64,000 nucleotides of DNA from Pseudohongiella spirulinae (GTDB lineage Bacteria; Pseudomonadota; Gammaproteobacteria; Pseudomonadales; Pseudohongiellaceae): contig NZ_CP013189.1 in assembly GCF_001444425.1 (NCBI RefSeq), positions 1,364,001 to 1,428,000 on the forward strand, read 5' to 3'. A program made the translations under genes and the position numbers. Positions 1 to 8,684 of this stretch are shown here, piece by piece (position 1 is the first letter of the stretch; every line of letters begins with the position of its first letter). The notes under the pieces are model-generated. The model made no database searches, was not told where the DNA came from, and saw nothing but the letters and a program-made list of their open reading frames with translations.

Positions 1-1292
1 CACTGGCAACTGTTGCCGCTGAGCAAAGCAGCAGCAATACCGGCAGTGGCGCCAGCGATGCGCCCGGCCTGCTGATGATCATGGTATTTGCGCTGGCCGG
101 CGGTTTGATCCTGAACCTGATGCCGTGTGTGTTTCCCGTCTTGTCTTTGAAAGTGCTTAACCTGACATCCAAAAGTGGCTCGTCGGTCGCGCAATATCGC
201 ATTCATGGCATCGCGTACACGTTGGGTATTGTTTTGTCGTTTATGCTGTTGGCCTCAATCCTGCTGGCCCTGCGGGCGGGTGGTGAGGCAGTCGGCTGGG
301 CATTTCAGCTGCAGTCTCCCTGGTTTGTGGCGGCCTTGGTATTCCTGTTTTTTGTGATTGGCTTGAGTCTGTCAGGTATTTACGAATTCGGAACCTCATT
401 TATGGGGGTTGGCAGCAATCTGACAACCGGTAATGGTTACCGGGCTTCATTCTTTACGGGAGTGCTGGCGACGGTGGTTGCCAGCCCCTGTACAGCGCCT
501 TTCATGGGTGCGGCTCTTGGTTTTGCCCTGTCGCAGTCGTGGGCGGTGGCCATGATTGTGTTTGCCTTCCTGGGACTTGGTATGGCTCTGCCGTTCCTGA
601 TTCTGTCATTCAGTCCGGCTCTGATGCGCCATATGCCGAAGCCAGGCCCATGGATGGAGACATTCAAGGAGTTTATGGCCTTCCCGATGTACGCGGCCGC
701 TCTCTGGTTGCTGTGGGTGCTGGGTACGCAGGTCGGCGTTAACGGCATGGTAGCGGTTGCTTCCGGTGCGCTGGCGATGGCACTGGCGCTGTGGTTGTTG
801 CAGAAAAGTAACGGACGCAGTGTCGCCCTGCAATGGGCCGGTCGTCTTACCAGCCTGGCATTGATTATCGCTGCACTCTCAGTGCTTCGTACCCCGTTGC
901 TGTTGCCTTCGGGGGGTGGTGTGGATATGACCGGCGAAGCTTACAGCGCAGAGTTTGAACCATTTTCCAGTGCCCGTGTCGAAGAATTGCGCGCCAATGG
1001 TCAGCCAGTACTGGTTAATATGACCGCTGCCTGGTGTATTACCTGCCTGGCTAACGAGCAGACAACGCTGAGTACACGGCGTGTACAGCAGGCCATGGTG
1101 GATTATGGGATCACCTATATGAAGGGCGACTGGACCAATCAGGATCCTGAGATCACTCGCGTGCTGGATGCTTTTAACCGGCCCAGCGTTCCTTTGTATA
1201 TCTTGTATCCCGGCAATACCAGCGATGAGCCGATCATATTGCCGCAACTGCTGACACCAGGCATTGTTATTGATGCGCTGGCCAGCCTCTGA
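1..1292 (+). CDS. dsbD: Thiol:disulfide interchange protein DsbD (5'-truncated by window edge)
   Basis: The frame is open to the first base of the window, so the gene begins upstream; the first ATGs inside it (position 69 or 75) are internal. DsbD passes electrons from cytoplasmic thioredoxin across the inner membrane to periplasmic disulfide isomerases and cytochrome c maturation factors. The visible part contains the polytopic CcdA-like membrane domain, with its two redox cysteines in the motifs LMPCVFPVLSLK and SPCTAPFMG. A C-terminal periplasmic thioredoxin-like domain follows, with the active site WCITC. The N-terminal DsbD-alpha immunoglobulin-like domain would lie outside the window. 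The gene is followed 29 bases later by the AI-2E permease gene, so cotranscription is possible. Family assignment is firm. Confidence 0.93.
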   Translation, partial: LATVAAEQSSSNTGSGASDAPGLLMIMVFALAGGLILNLMPCVFPVLSLKVLNLTSKSGSSVAQYRIHGIAYTLGIVLSFMLLASILLALRAGGEAVGWAFQLQSPWFVAALVFLFFVIGLSLSGIYEFGTSFMGVGSNLTTGNGYRASFFTGVLATVVASPCTAPFMGAALGFALSQSWAVAMIVFAFLGLGMALPFLILSFSPALMRHMPKPGPWMETFKEFMAFPMYAAALWLLWVLGTQVGVNGMVAVASGALAMALALWLLQKSNGRSVALQWAGRLTSLALIIAALSVLRTPLLLPSGGGVDMTGEAYSAEFEPFSSARVEELRANGQPVLVNMTAAWCITCLANEQTTLSTRRVQQAMVDYGITYMKGDWTNQDPEITRVLDAFNRPSVPLYILYPGNTSDEPIILPQLLTPGIVIDALASL

Positions 1293-1321
1293 GTCAACCG
1301 GCCAAAAAGGAGAGTGAGCCC

Positions 1322-2386
1322 TTGAATATCAGGTCAAACACTCCGCTGGTTAATTTTGCTGCGACAGCTGCATTAGTGGCACTCAGTGTCTATTTGCTGG
1401 TGGTAGGGCAGCAACTTTTCTTACCACTGGTTATCGCCATCGTTTTCTGGTTTTTGATCAATGTGCTGGCCAGTCTGATTGTCCGCCTCAGGCTGGGTTC
1501 GGTGACTATCCCGCGACCTCTTTGTTTTCTGGCCGCTGTTCTGGTGCTATTCGCAGTTGTTGGCATCATCGTGCAGTTTGTCAGTGGCAGCCTGAATGAC
1601 CTGGGCAGTGTGGCTCGCGTTTACGAGGCTAATCTGCGCAGTTTCTGGCAGTCGCTACCGTTTACTGCGGAATTCCCGGCTGGCGGATTCTCCCAGGTGT
1701 TGACTGAGTGGCTGGATATTTCTGCCATGATTACGGCGCTTGCGTTGACCTTTACAGGTTTGGCGGCTGATGGGGTGCTGATCACCATTTATGTCGGATT
1801 TCTGTTGTTTGAACAGGGTAATTTCAATCAAAAATTATCGGCTCTGGTTGGCAATCCTGAACGCGAGAAGCGGGTCAGGCGGATCATTGAAAAAGTCCGA
1901 GCGGACATTCAGAAGTATATCACCATCAAGCTTTTCACCAGCGCACTCACAGGTACGCTGAGTTACCTGATTCTGCGTCTGCTGGGCGTCAATTTTCCGG
2001 AAGTATGGGGCGTATTGATATTTTTGCTGAATTTCATTCCGACAGTCGGGTCAATTATTGCGACAATATTTCCGGCATTGATCGCCCTGGCACAGTCAAC
2101 CGATGGTATCTATTTATCTCTGACAGTGCTGATTCTGATCGGTGCTCTGCAGGTGACAATTGGCAACATTATTGAGCCTCGTCTGATGGGTACGTCTCTC
2201 AATCTGAGTCCGGTTGTGATCCTGTTTAATCTTGCCCTGTGGGGATATATCTGGGGCGTCGCCGGCATGTTCCTCTGCGTGCCATTTTTGATTATCACCA
2301 CGATAGTATTATCGCATTTCCCGAAAACCCGGCCAGTTGCTATTCTGCTGTCAAGTAACGGGCAGGTTGACCTGCCTGAGGACTGA
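1322..2386 (+). CDS. AI-2E family transporter (PerM/YhhT type permease)
   Basis: This 354-residue integral membrane protein belongs to the AI-2E transporter family (PerM/YhhT/TqsA group). Hydrophobic segments cluster near residues 10-55, 60-90 and 130-165, and again in the C-terminal half around 200-330. That is the usual pattern for the family, with a soluble stretch between helices in the middle. A conserved-looking C-terminal region (GNIIEPRLMGTSLNLSPV) matches the family hallmark EPxxxGxxLxLxP. Translation starts at TTG (1322) after an AAGGAGAG ribosome binding site at 1306-1313. Members export autoinducer-2 or act as Na+/H+ antiporters; the substrate here cannot be read from the sequence. 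It lies between dsbD and alaS with no obvious functional link. Confidence 0.88.
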   Translation: MNIRSNTPLVNFAATAALVALSVYLLVVGQQLFLPLVIAIVFWFLINVLASLIVRLRLGSVTIPRPLCFLAAVLVLFAVVGIIVQFVSGSLNDLGSVARVYEANLRSFWQSLPFTAEFPAGGFSQVLTEWLDISAMITALALTFTGLAADGVLITIYVGFLLFEQGNFNQKLSALVGNPEREKRVRRIIEKVRADIQKYITIKLFTSALTGTLSYLILRLLGVNFPEVWGVLIFLLNFIPTVGSIIATIFPALIALAQSTDGIYLSLTVLILIGALQVTIGNIIEPRLMGTSLNLSPVVILFNLALWGYIWGVAGMFLCVPFLIITTIVLSHFPKTRPVAILLSSNGQVDLPED

Positions 2387-2479
2387 GACAGTTCTGCACA
2401 AATACCGGCAGAAGAGTATAATCTGCGGCCATAAATGATACTGACGGACCTGAGCGTCCGGTTGATTATGGAAGGTTTG

Positions 2480-5089
2480 ATGAAAAGTAACGAGATTCGC
2501 CAGTCATTTCTGAACTATTTCAAGTCCAGGGGGCATGAGGTTGTGCCCAGCAGTTCACTGGTGCCGGGCAACGATCCGACGTTGTTGTTTACCAACGCGG
2601 GCATGGTGCAGTTCAAAGACCTTTTTCTTGGATCAGAGGTCCGTTCTTATCAGAGGGCGGTTAGCTCTCAGCGTTGTGTGCGAGCCGGTGGCAAGCATAA
2701 CGATCTGGAAAATGTCGGTTATACCGCCCGTCATCACACCTTTTTCGAGATGCTGGGTAATTTCAGTTTCGGCGACTACTTCAAAGAGGACGCTATAAGC
2801 TATGCCTGGGAGTTTTTGACTGAGGTCCTGAGGCTGCCAAAGGACAAGCTCTGGGTTACCGTTTACCGGGATGACGATGAGGCGGCGGCTATCTGGACCG
2901 ATCAGATTGGTGTGCCTGTCGATCGCGTAGTGAGGCTGGGAGAGTCATCAAACTTCTGGCAGATGGGTGATACGGGGCCATGTGGCCCTTGTTCAGAAAT
3001 TTTTTACGATCACGGTCCGGAAGTTGCCGGTGGACCGCCGGGCAGCCCCGATGAAGATGGTGACCGGTATATTGAAATCTGGAACCTGGTTTTCATGCAA
3101 TTTGATCGCCAGACCAGTGGGGAACTGGTTCCTTTGCCCAAACCTTCCGTAGACACGGGCATGGGACTGGAGCGCCTGGCCGCGGTCTTGCAGCACGTGC
3201 ACAGCAACTACGAGATTGATCTGTTTCAGAATTTGTTGAATGCAGCTGCCACGATTACCGGTGTTAGCGATACGGCCAATACCTCGTTGCGGGTGATCGC
3301 TGACCATATCCGCTCTTGCGCATTCCTGGTGCTGGATGGCGTGACGCCTTCGAATGAAGGTCGGGGTTATGTGCTGCGTCGCATCATCCGCCGTGCCGTG
3401 CGCCACGGTTATCAGTTGGGAGTGACGGATCTGTTCTTCTATCGCCTGGTGGATGCCCTGGTCAAAGAGATGGGGGACGCCTATGCGGATCTGAAAAAGG
3501 ATCAGTCGCGCGTAGAAAAAGTGTTGAAAGAAGAAGAGCAGCAGTTTGCCCGTACCCTCGAAAACGGTATGCAGATACTGGAACAGGCTATCAAACAATT
3601 AAACGGTCATGTCCTGTCAGGGGACACAGTGTTCCGCCTGTATGATACTTACGGATTTCCGGTCGATCTGACTGCTGATGTGGCACGTGAACACCATCTG
3701 ACATTGGATATGGATGGTTTTGAGCGTGCCATGAATGTTCAGCGCGAACAGGCCAGAGCAGCCAGTCAGTTTAACGCGGTTGAAAAGCTTGCGATTGATG
3801 TGGCGGATGGCACGGAGTTCGTCGGATACGACACTTTGAATAAGGACGCGACCGTTCTGGCTATTTATCAGCAGGGCCAGTCTGTCAAAGATCTGATAGG
3901 CAACAGCGAGGCTGTGGTTTTGCTGGATATCAGTCCGTTCTATGGCGAGTCGGGTGGCCAGGCGGGTGATTGCGGGGTGCTGAAGGTCATGCGGGGCGGT
4001 AAGCTGACAGCCCTGTTTGAGGTGGTCGATACCCAGAAGCAGGGAGAGCACGTTCTCCATAAAGGTGTCCTGCGACAGGGCCGCCTGTCTGTTGGAGAGA
4101 ACCTGACAGCCAGCGTCGAGGAGAAAAATCGACGTGCCACAATGCTGAATCACTCAGCAACTCATTTGTTGCATGCGGCCTTGCGGGAGGTCCTTGGGGA
4201 GCATGTCACCCAGAAGGGATCACTGGTCACGGCGGATCGTCTGCGCTTTGATTTCTCCCATAATACGCCGGTGACAGCGGATGAGGTGAAACGGATCGAA
4301 GCTCTGGTGAATCGGGAAATCATGCGCAATGTGGCGGTCCGCAAGGAAGTCATGAGCATGGATGAAGCGATGAATCAGGGCGCAATGGCGTTGTTTGGTG
4401 AAAAATACGGTGACCGTGTGCGAGTGGTCAGCATGGGAGAGTTTTCAACTGAACTGTGTGGTGGAACTCACGTGGAGCGTACAGGCGATATCGGCTTGTT
4501 CAAATTGGTGGCTGAGACCGGCATCGCGGCGGGTGTGCGGCGTGTCGAAGCAGTCACCGGTGCCGGCGCGCTGGCTTATGTGGAACGTGAAGAAGCCGTT
4601 CTGCGACAGATCTGCGAATCTCTGAAAACGGGTGCTGACAGCGTGGCGGAGCGGGTTAAACAGCTGGTCGGTCATGCCCGTTCACTGGAAAAAGAGCTGG
4701 GTCAGATGAAAGGCAAATTGGCCAGTGCGGCAGGCAGCGATATCGCTTCCAGGGCTATTGAAGTCAACGGCATCAAGGTACTGGCTGAGCAGGTGGAAGG
4801 TTTCGACAACAAGGCCTTGCGCGAGACTGTCGACAAGCTGAAGAACAAATTGGGATCGGCTGTCGTTGTGCTGGGCAGCGCTGAGGGGGGTAAAGTGGCC
4901 CTGGTTGTCGGTGTGACTCAGGACCTGACGGATCGCATAAAGGCGGGTGATGTCGTCAATCAGATAGCCGCCATGGTGGGTGGTAAAGGGGGCGGACGTC
5001 CTGACATGGCCATGGCCGGGGGCACCGACGTTGAATCGCTGCCTGGGGCCTTGGCGGCTGTTTCTGAAATTGTGACGAAGATCACTTGA
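2480..5089 (+). CDS. alaS: Alanyl-tRNA synthetase
   Basis: AlaS charges tRNA-Ala with alanine and edits mischarged serine or glycine. The 869-residue product is close to the family's usual 860-880. Seen in order: the class II catalytic core beginning [20 protein letters not shown], the tRNA recognition region, the editing domain with zinc-binding motif [11 protein letters not shown] and the later CGGTH, and a C-terminal DHHA1-like domain with [15 protein letters not shown]. An upstream in-frame ATG exists at 2435. The start at 2480 is preferred because it is preceded by GGAAGG (2470-2475) and gives the standard N-terminus. The downstream order lysC-csrA-tRNA-Ser is conserved in pseudomonad-like gammaproteobacteria. 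Confidence 0.97.
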   Translation: MKSNEIRQSFLNYFKSRGHEVVPSSSLVPGNDPTLLFTNAGMVQFKDLFLGSEVRSYQRAVSSQRCVRAGGKHNDLENVGYTARHHTFFEMLGNFSFGDYFKEDAISYAWEFLTEVLRLPKDKLWVTVYRDDDEAAAIWTDQIGVPVDRVVRLGESSNFWQMGDTGPCGPCSEIFYDHGPEVAGGPPGSPDEDGDRYIEIWNLVFMQFDRQTSGELVPLPKPSVDTGMGLERLAAVLQHVHSNYEIDLFQNLLNAAATITGVSDTANTSLRVIADHIRSCAFLVLDGVTPSNEGRGYVLRRIIRRAVRHGYQLGVTDLFFYRLVDALVKEMGDAYADLKKDQSRVEKVLKEEEQQFARTLENGMQILEQAIKQLNGHVLSGDTVFRLYDTYGFPVDLTADVAREHHLTLDMDGFERAMNVQREQARAASQFNAVEKLAIDVADGTEFVGYDTLNKDATVLAIYQQGQSVKDLIGNSEAVVLLDISPFYGESGGQAGDCGVLKVMRGGKLTALFEVVDTQKQGEHVLHKGVLRQGRLSVGENLTASVEEKNRRATMLNHSATHLLHAALREVLGEHVTQKGSLVTADRLRFDFSHNTPVTADEVKRIEALVNREIMRNVAVRKEVMSMDEAMNQGAMALFGEKYGDRVRVVSMGEFSTELCGGTHVERTGDIGLFKLVAETGIAAGVRRVEAVTGAGALAYVEREEAVLRQICESLKTGADSVAERVKQLVGHARSLEKELGQMKGKLASAAGSDIASRAIEVNGIKVLAEQVEGFDNKALRETVDKLKNKLGSAVVVLGSAEGGKVALVVGVTQDLTDRIKAGDVVNQIAAMVGGKGGGRPDMAMAGGTDVESLPGALAAVSEIVTKIT

Positions 5090-5109
5090 CAAAAGGTTGG
5101 TTCTGCACT

Positions 5110-5135
5110 TGCCAAGGTATTGGCATATTTGTTTT
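5110..5135 (+). terminator. Possible intrinsic terminator after alaS
   Basis: A short stem TGCCAA (5110-5115) / TTGGCA (5120-5125) with a GGTA loop is followed by the T-rich tract tatttgtttt. It lies between alaS and lysC. The stem is only 6 bp, so termination may be partial or the element may act as an attenuator. No leader peptide is apparent. Confidence 0.4.
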
Positions 5136-5165
5136 AATCAGCTCCCCTTGTGGTGAATAGTATTT

Positions 5166-6383
5166 ATGGCACTGTTAGTTCAGAAGTTTGGTGGTACCTC
5201 AGTCGGTAGTGTGGAGCGTATTGAGGCCGTTGCAGATCGTATCGTTGCCAGTCAGGCCAGAGGCGATTCCATTGTGGTGGTTTTGTCGGCCATGAGCGGG
5301 GAAACTAACCGGCTGATTGGCCTGGCAGAGCAAATTCAGGCCCATCCGACACCACGTGAGCTGGATGTGCTGGTGTCAACGGGTGAGCAGGTGACCATAG
5401 CGTTGCTGGCCATGGCCCTGCACAAGCGTGGTTGTGAGGCCCGATCATTTACCGGTTCTCAGGTGCGCATCCTGACCGATAGCGTACATACCAAGGCCCG
5501 AATTCGCGAGATCGACTCGCAGCGCATTCACGACGAGCTGGATCAGGGGCGAGTAGTTGTAGTCGCTGGTTTTCAGGGCGTCGATGAGCACGGCAATATC
5601 ACTACGTTGGGGCGGGGTGGTTCCGACACCTCGGCGGTCGCTCTGGCGGCTGCACTAAAAGCGGATGAGTGTCAGATCTATACAGACGTTAAAGGCGTAT
5701 ATACCACGGATCCTCGCGTGGTTGATGATGCCAGGCTGTTACGAACAATTACATTCGAGGAAATGCTGGAGCTTGCAAGCCTGGGGGCGAAAGTACTACA
5801 AATACGGTCAGTTGAATTTGCCGGCAAGTACAAAGTGCCGCTCAGGGTCCTGTCCAGTTTTGAGGATGATCCAGGCACACTGATTACGCTTGAGGATGAC
5901 AAGGAAATGGAAGCGCCGATTATTTCCGGGATCGCATTTACACGCGACGAGGCAAAAGTGACTGTTTCCGGCGTGCCTGACGTGCCGGGAGTGGCCTACA
6001 AGGTGCTGGGGCCAGTCAGCGATGCAGGTATTGAGGTCGATGTCATCGTGCAGAACGTTTCTGCAGATGGTACAACCGACATTACCTTTACGGTGAAGCG
6101 TCAGGATAGTCAGAAGACACGTGATATTGTCACCAGAATTGCTGATTCGGTGGGCGCACGCCAGGTGTCAGTGGATGACAGGATCGCGAAGGTGTCACTG
6201 GTGGGTGTGGGAATGAAATCACACGCCGGAATCGCCAGTCAGATGTTCAGGACTCTGGTCGATGAGTCCATTAATATTCAGATTATCACCACGTCTGAGA
6301 TAAAAATATCGGTAGTGATCGAAGAAAAGTACCTGGAGCTGGCTGTAAGATCCTTGCACGCTGCCTTTGGGTTAGAGGGATAA
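5166..6383 (+). CDS. lysC: Aspartate kinase
   Basis: This is aspartokinase, which phosphorylates aspartate to begin synthesis of lysine, threonine, methionine and diaminopimelate. The product has 405 residues, typical of the monofunctional type (about 405-411). The N-terminal kinase motif KFGGTSVGSVERI is at residues 7-19. Further kinase motifs are TLGRGGSDTSAVALAAAL (about 147-164) and the YTDVKGVYTTDPR block. Two C-terminal ACT domains (about 265-405) bind the regulatory amino acids; the second contains GVGMKSHAGIASQMF. An internal start that would give a separate beta subunit, as in some bacteria, was not tested. It lies between alaS and csrA. Confidence 0.97.
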   Translation: MALLVQKFGGTSVGSVERIEAVADRIVASQARGDSIVVVLSAMSGETNRLIGLAEQIQAHPTPRELDVLVSTGEQVTIALLAMALHKRGCEARSFTGSQVRILTDSVHTKARIREIDSQRIHDELDQGRVVVVAGFQGVDEHGNITTLGRGGSDTSAVALAAALKADECQIYTDVKGVYTTDPRVVDDARLLRTITFEEMLELASLGAKVLQIRSVEFAGKYKVPLRVLSSFEDDPGTLITLEDDKEMEAPIISGIAFTRDEAKVTVSGVPDVPGVAYKVLGPVSDAGIEVDVIVQNVSADGTTDITFTVKRQDSQKTRDIVTRIADSVGARQVSVDDRIAKVSLVGVGMKSHAGIASQMFRTLVDESINIQIITTSEIKISVVIEEKYLELAVRSLHAAFGLEG

Positions 6384-6384
6384 A

Positions 6385-6398
6385 GGAACTTCGGTTCC
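6385..6398 (+). terminator. UUCG-loop hairpin after lysC
   Basis: GGAAC (6385-6389), TTCG, GTTCC (6394-6398) forms a stable UUCG tetraloop hairpin starting two bases after the lysC stop. The following sequence (gaagtgatttgttt) is only weakly T-rich, so this may protect or pause the transcript rather than terminate it. Confidence 0.35.
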
Positions 6399-6551
6399 GA
6401 AGTGATTTGTTTGGGGCAAATGACTGTAAATGTCTCCTGAGCCGGTCTCATCCGGAGAGGAGTACTGACAGCTTAAACAATTCCGTGGATACTTTTCAGG
6501 CCGCTGAAAGGGATGTTGCATGGATATCATGAATGGGAAAGGAGATACATC

Positions 6552-6755
6552 ATGTTGATCTTAACTCGCCGGATTGGTGAGACGCTGATGGTAGGCGATG
6601 ATGTGACAGTCACCGTTCTTGGGGTGAAAGGCAACCAGGTACGGATTGGTGTCAATGCCCCCAAAGATGTGGCCGTGCACCGGGAAGAAATCTATCAGCG
6701 CATCCAGAAAGAGAAAGGCGGCGCTGGTAATGATGGCGATGCCGGTAATCAGTAA
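6552..6755 (+). CDS. csrA: Carbon storage regulator CsrA (RsmA)
   Basis: CsrA is a small dimeric RNA-binding protein that blocks or stabilises mRNAs by binding GGA motifs in hairpin loops, usually over ribosome binding sites. The 67-residue product starts [18 protein letters not shown] and contains the conserved [13 protein letters not shown] segment, whose arginine contacts RNA. The start at 6552 is chosen over an upstream ATG at 6513 because it gives the exact family N-terminus. It also has a GGAG ribosome binding site at 6541-6544. The upstream leader carries about seven GGA triplets, one in the ribosome binding site, which fits autoregulation. Placement between lysC and tRNA-Ser matches pseudomonad rsmA/csrA loci. 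Confidence 0.97.
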   Translation: MLILTRRIGETLMVGDDVTVTVLGVKGNQVRIGVNAPKDVAVHREEIYQRIQKEKGGAGNDGDAGNQ

Positions 6756-6773
6756 CTTTATTGCAAGTCAACC

Positions 6774-6802
6774 CTGCCATTTCTTCAAAGTTATGCTATG
6801 AT
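6774..6802 (+). promoter_or_regulatory. Promoter of tRNA-Ser(GCU)
   Basis: A -35-like CTGCCA (6774-6779) and a -10 TATGAT (6797-6802) are separated by 17 bp. They are followed by the GC-rich discriminator tgcgcccg, typical of stringently controlled stable RNA promoters. The tRNA begins 14 bases after the -10 box. Confidence 0.6.
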
Positions 6803-6815
6803 TGCGCCCGATTTT

Positions 6816-6905
6816 GGAGAGATGGCCGAGTGGCTGAAGGCGCGCCCCTGCTAAGGGCGTATAGGTTAATCCCTATCGAGGGTTCGAATCCCTCTCTCTC
6901 CGCCA
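6816..6905 (+). tRNA. tRNA-Ser (anticodon GCU)
   Basis: This 90-nt class II tRNA has acceptor stem GGAGAGA pairing with TCTCTCC, discriminator G and encoded CCA. The anticodon loop CTGCTAA gives GCU (reads AGC/AGU). It has a long serine variable arm (the TATAGGTTAATCCCTATC region) and a T loop GGTTCGAATCC. The last 18 bases (6888-6905) are repeated three more times downstream: twice completely and once cut short. Confidence 0.97.
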
Positions 6906-7471
6906 TTTATAATATTCCCGCCGTTGTTCGCGCCACTCCCCTAAAAAATATACCCAGCCTCAAACACGAGAGAGGGAGACGAACCCGATCAGAGGGTCGA
7001 TTGATTGCGCAGCAATCAAAAACGAGCGCGTCAGCGCGAAGCCCGAAGGGTCAAAACAGCCCAAAGCTGTTTTGATTCATCCCTCTCTCTCCGCCATTTA
7101 AAATATTCCCGCCGTTGTTCGCGCCACTCCCCTAAAAAATATACCCAGCCTCAAACACGAGAGAGGGAGACGAACCCGATCAGAGGGTCGATTGATTGCG
7201 CAGCAATCAAAAACGAGCGCGTCAGCGCGAAGCCCGAAGGGTCAAAACAGCCCAGAGCTGTTTTGATTCATCCCTCTCTCTCCGCCATTTATAATATTCC
7301 CGCCCTCATTCGCGCCACTCCCCTCAGAAATATATCCAAACTCAAACACGAGAGAGGGAGGCGAACCCGATCAGAGGGTCGATTGATTGCGCAGCAATCA
7401 AAAACGAGCGCGTCAGCGCGAAGCCCGCAGGGGCAAAACAGCCCAGAGCTGTTTTGATTCATCCCTCTCTC
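6888..7471 (+). repeat. 191-bp tandem repeat array seeded by the tRNA-Ser 3' end (3 units plus partial fourth)
   Basis: The array has three nearly identical units with an exact 191-bp period (starts 6888, 7079, 7270) and an 11-base start of a fourth at 7461. Each unit begins with the last 18 bases of tRNA-Ser including CCA, so the first unit overlaps the gene itself. The rest of each unit is rich in short inverted repeats. Examples are TTGATTGC/GCAATCAA, GCGCG/CGCGC-like, CAAAACAGC/GCTGTTTTG, and GAGAGAGGGA pairing with the next TCCCTCTCTC. The layout matches the E. coli tyrT locus, where 178-bp repeats each carry 19 bp of the tRNA-Tyr 3' end (rtT RNA). Arg/Ser-rich reading frames across the array are probably not genes. 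The array lies in a region with no other genes, up to the SDR gene. Confidence 0.9.
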
Positions 7472-7640
7472 AATGTCTCAATATGTTCGCCATCAGTTGT
7501 GACGCGACCCATAATATACCCCGTTTGGTTTGTCTGTAGAGTTGGCAGTACCATTCGAATGGCAGCATGCTGCTCCTATAGCTCCGATCAGCCTCGCTGA
7601 GCGTATACCTGACACAACTGTCACCAGGGAGCTCACTCAT

Positions 7641-8360
7641 ATGCCCAAAAACATCGCCATATTCGGCAGTGGCGGCGCCATTGGCAGCGCATTTGTGAGG
7701 ACTTTATCCTCACAATTTCCCGAGGCGAGCATCCATGCATTTTCGCGGAATCCGCTGTCCTCGCCCGCCGACAATGTGCTCTGTCAGCAGATCGACTATC
7801 TGGACGAATCTTCACTGAAGAATGCCGCCGTGCAGGTATCACAGGCAGCGCCTCTGGATCTTGTCATTGTGGCGACAGGTATATTACATACCGCTGACAT
7901 CATGCCGGAAAAGTCGCTGCGGGACATATCAGCGTACAAACTCGCAGAACTGTTTCAGGCGAATACGATTGTGCCTGCATTGATAGCCAAATACTTTATC
8001 CCGATCCTGAATAAACGGCAGCGTTCTGTTTTTGCAGTTTTGTCGGCCCGGGTTGGCAGTATTTCTGATAACAGGCTAGGCGGCTGGTATTCATACCGGG
8101 CCTCAAAGGCGGCTCTGAACATGATCATCAGGAATCTGGGCATTGAAACGCGACGCAGTAACAAAAATGCAATTGTCTGTGCCCTGCATCCGGGCACCGT
8201 AGACAGTCATTTGTCAGAACCGTTCCAGAAAAACGTGCCGGATGGCAAATTATTCACTGCCTCGTATTCAGTAGAGCAAATGCTGCAGGTTGTTGAGTCG
8301 CTGACTAGTGAACACAGCGGCAGGATCTTCGCCTGGGATGGAAAGGAAGTGGAGCCTTGA
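7641..8360 (+). CDS. Short-chain dehydrogenase/reductase family oxidoreductase
   Basis: This 239-residue SDR has a Rossmann nucleotide-binding motif near the N-terminus (IAIFGSGGAIGSAF, a variant of GxxxGxG) and the catalytic YxxxK in YSYRASKAAL. It ends with a typical SDR segment (CALHPGTVDSHLSEPF). It reduces or oxidises a small carbonyl or hydroxyl substrate with NAD(P)H; the substrate is unknown. The nearest relatives by eye are CsgA-like or cell-cell-signalling-type SDRs. The reading frame is open from a TTG at 7530. The ATG at 7641 is chosen because it is preceded by AGGGA (7626-7630) and places the Rossmann fold at the start. Its stop overlaps the start of the DUF2256 gene, so the two are translationally coupled. 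Confidence 0.85.
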   Translation: MPKNIAIFGSGGAIGSAFVRTLSSQFPEASIHAFSRNPLSSPADNVLCQQIDYLDESSLKNAAVQVSQAAPLDLVIVATGILHTADIMPEKSLRDISAYKLAELFQANTIVPALIAKYFIPILNKRQRSVFAVLSARVGSISDNRLGGWYSYRASKAALNMIIRNLGIETRRSNKNAIVCALHPGTVDSHLSEPFQKNVPDGKLFTASYSVEQMLQVVESLTSEHSGRIFAWDGKEVEP

Positions 8361-8521
8361 TCAAAAAATCGGATCTGCCTGCCAAAAGGTGTCCGGTCTG
8401 CCAGAGACCATTCAGTTGGCGAAAGAAATGGAAAACGGCCTGGAAAGATGTGAAATATTGTTCTGAAAGGTGTCGTCGTGGCAGGGGCAGAGCGAAGGAA
8501 AATGAGCCGGATCGTCAATAA
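8357..8521 (+). CDS. DUF2256 domain small cysteine-rich protein
   Basis: A 54-residue protein starts at TTG (8357), which overlaps the SDR stop codon (TTGA), and is preceded by GGAAGTGGAG. The sequence contains KRCPVCQRPFSWRKKW and VKYCSERCRR. These give two Cys pairs (CPVC and C-S-E-R-C) with conserved aromatic and basic residues, the signature of the DUF2256 family, a small zinc-ribbon-like protein of unknown function. DUF2256 proteins are often found beside cryptochrome/photolyase or SDR genes; here it is coupled to an SDR. The C-terminus is basic and runs into the terminator stem. The non-ATG start makes it easy to miss. Confidence 0.83.
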   Translation: MIKKSDLPAKRCPVCQRPFSWRKKWKTAWKDVKYCSERCRRGRGRAKENEPDRQ

Positions 8522-8540
8522 TGATCCGGCTCAATTTTTT
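8504..8540 (+). terminator. Intrinsic terminator of the SDR-DUF2256 operon
   Basis: A perfect 10-bp stem GAGCCGGATC (8504-8513) / GATCCGGCTC (8523-8532) with a 9-base loop is followed by AATTTTTT. The left arm lies inside the last DUF2256 codons. Confidence 0.9.
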
Positions 8541-8684
8541 GTGGCTATTTTGATTGTTTTCATAAAAATCCCGTATTACTTGTTTTGATTATTGGTCTTG
8601 CAACGGCTTTTGGCCGATAGGCGCTTTACTGTTTACGGGTCTGAAACAATAAACGCTTTAACATTTATCAGATTACGATCTTAA

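Noticed and set aside
2993..3598. 201-codon antisense frame within alaS
   Set aside because: It lies wholly inside a certain gene on the other strand and has no family resemblance; it is a shadow of alaS codon bias.
6761..7457. Arg/Ser-rich reading frames of 104 and 150 codons running through tRNA-Ser and the 191-bp repeats
   Set aside because: They begin before or inside the tRNA/repeat region, simply translate the repeats, and have no ribosome binding site or recognisable domain. A tRNA-linked structured element explains the sequence better.
6888..7471. CRISPR-like array
   Set aside because: The period is 191 bp and the whole unit is conserved, so there are no unique spacers. The unit starts with a tRNA 3' end, and no cas genes are present.
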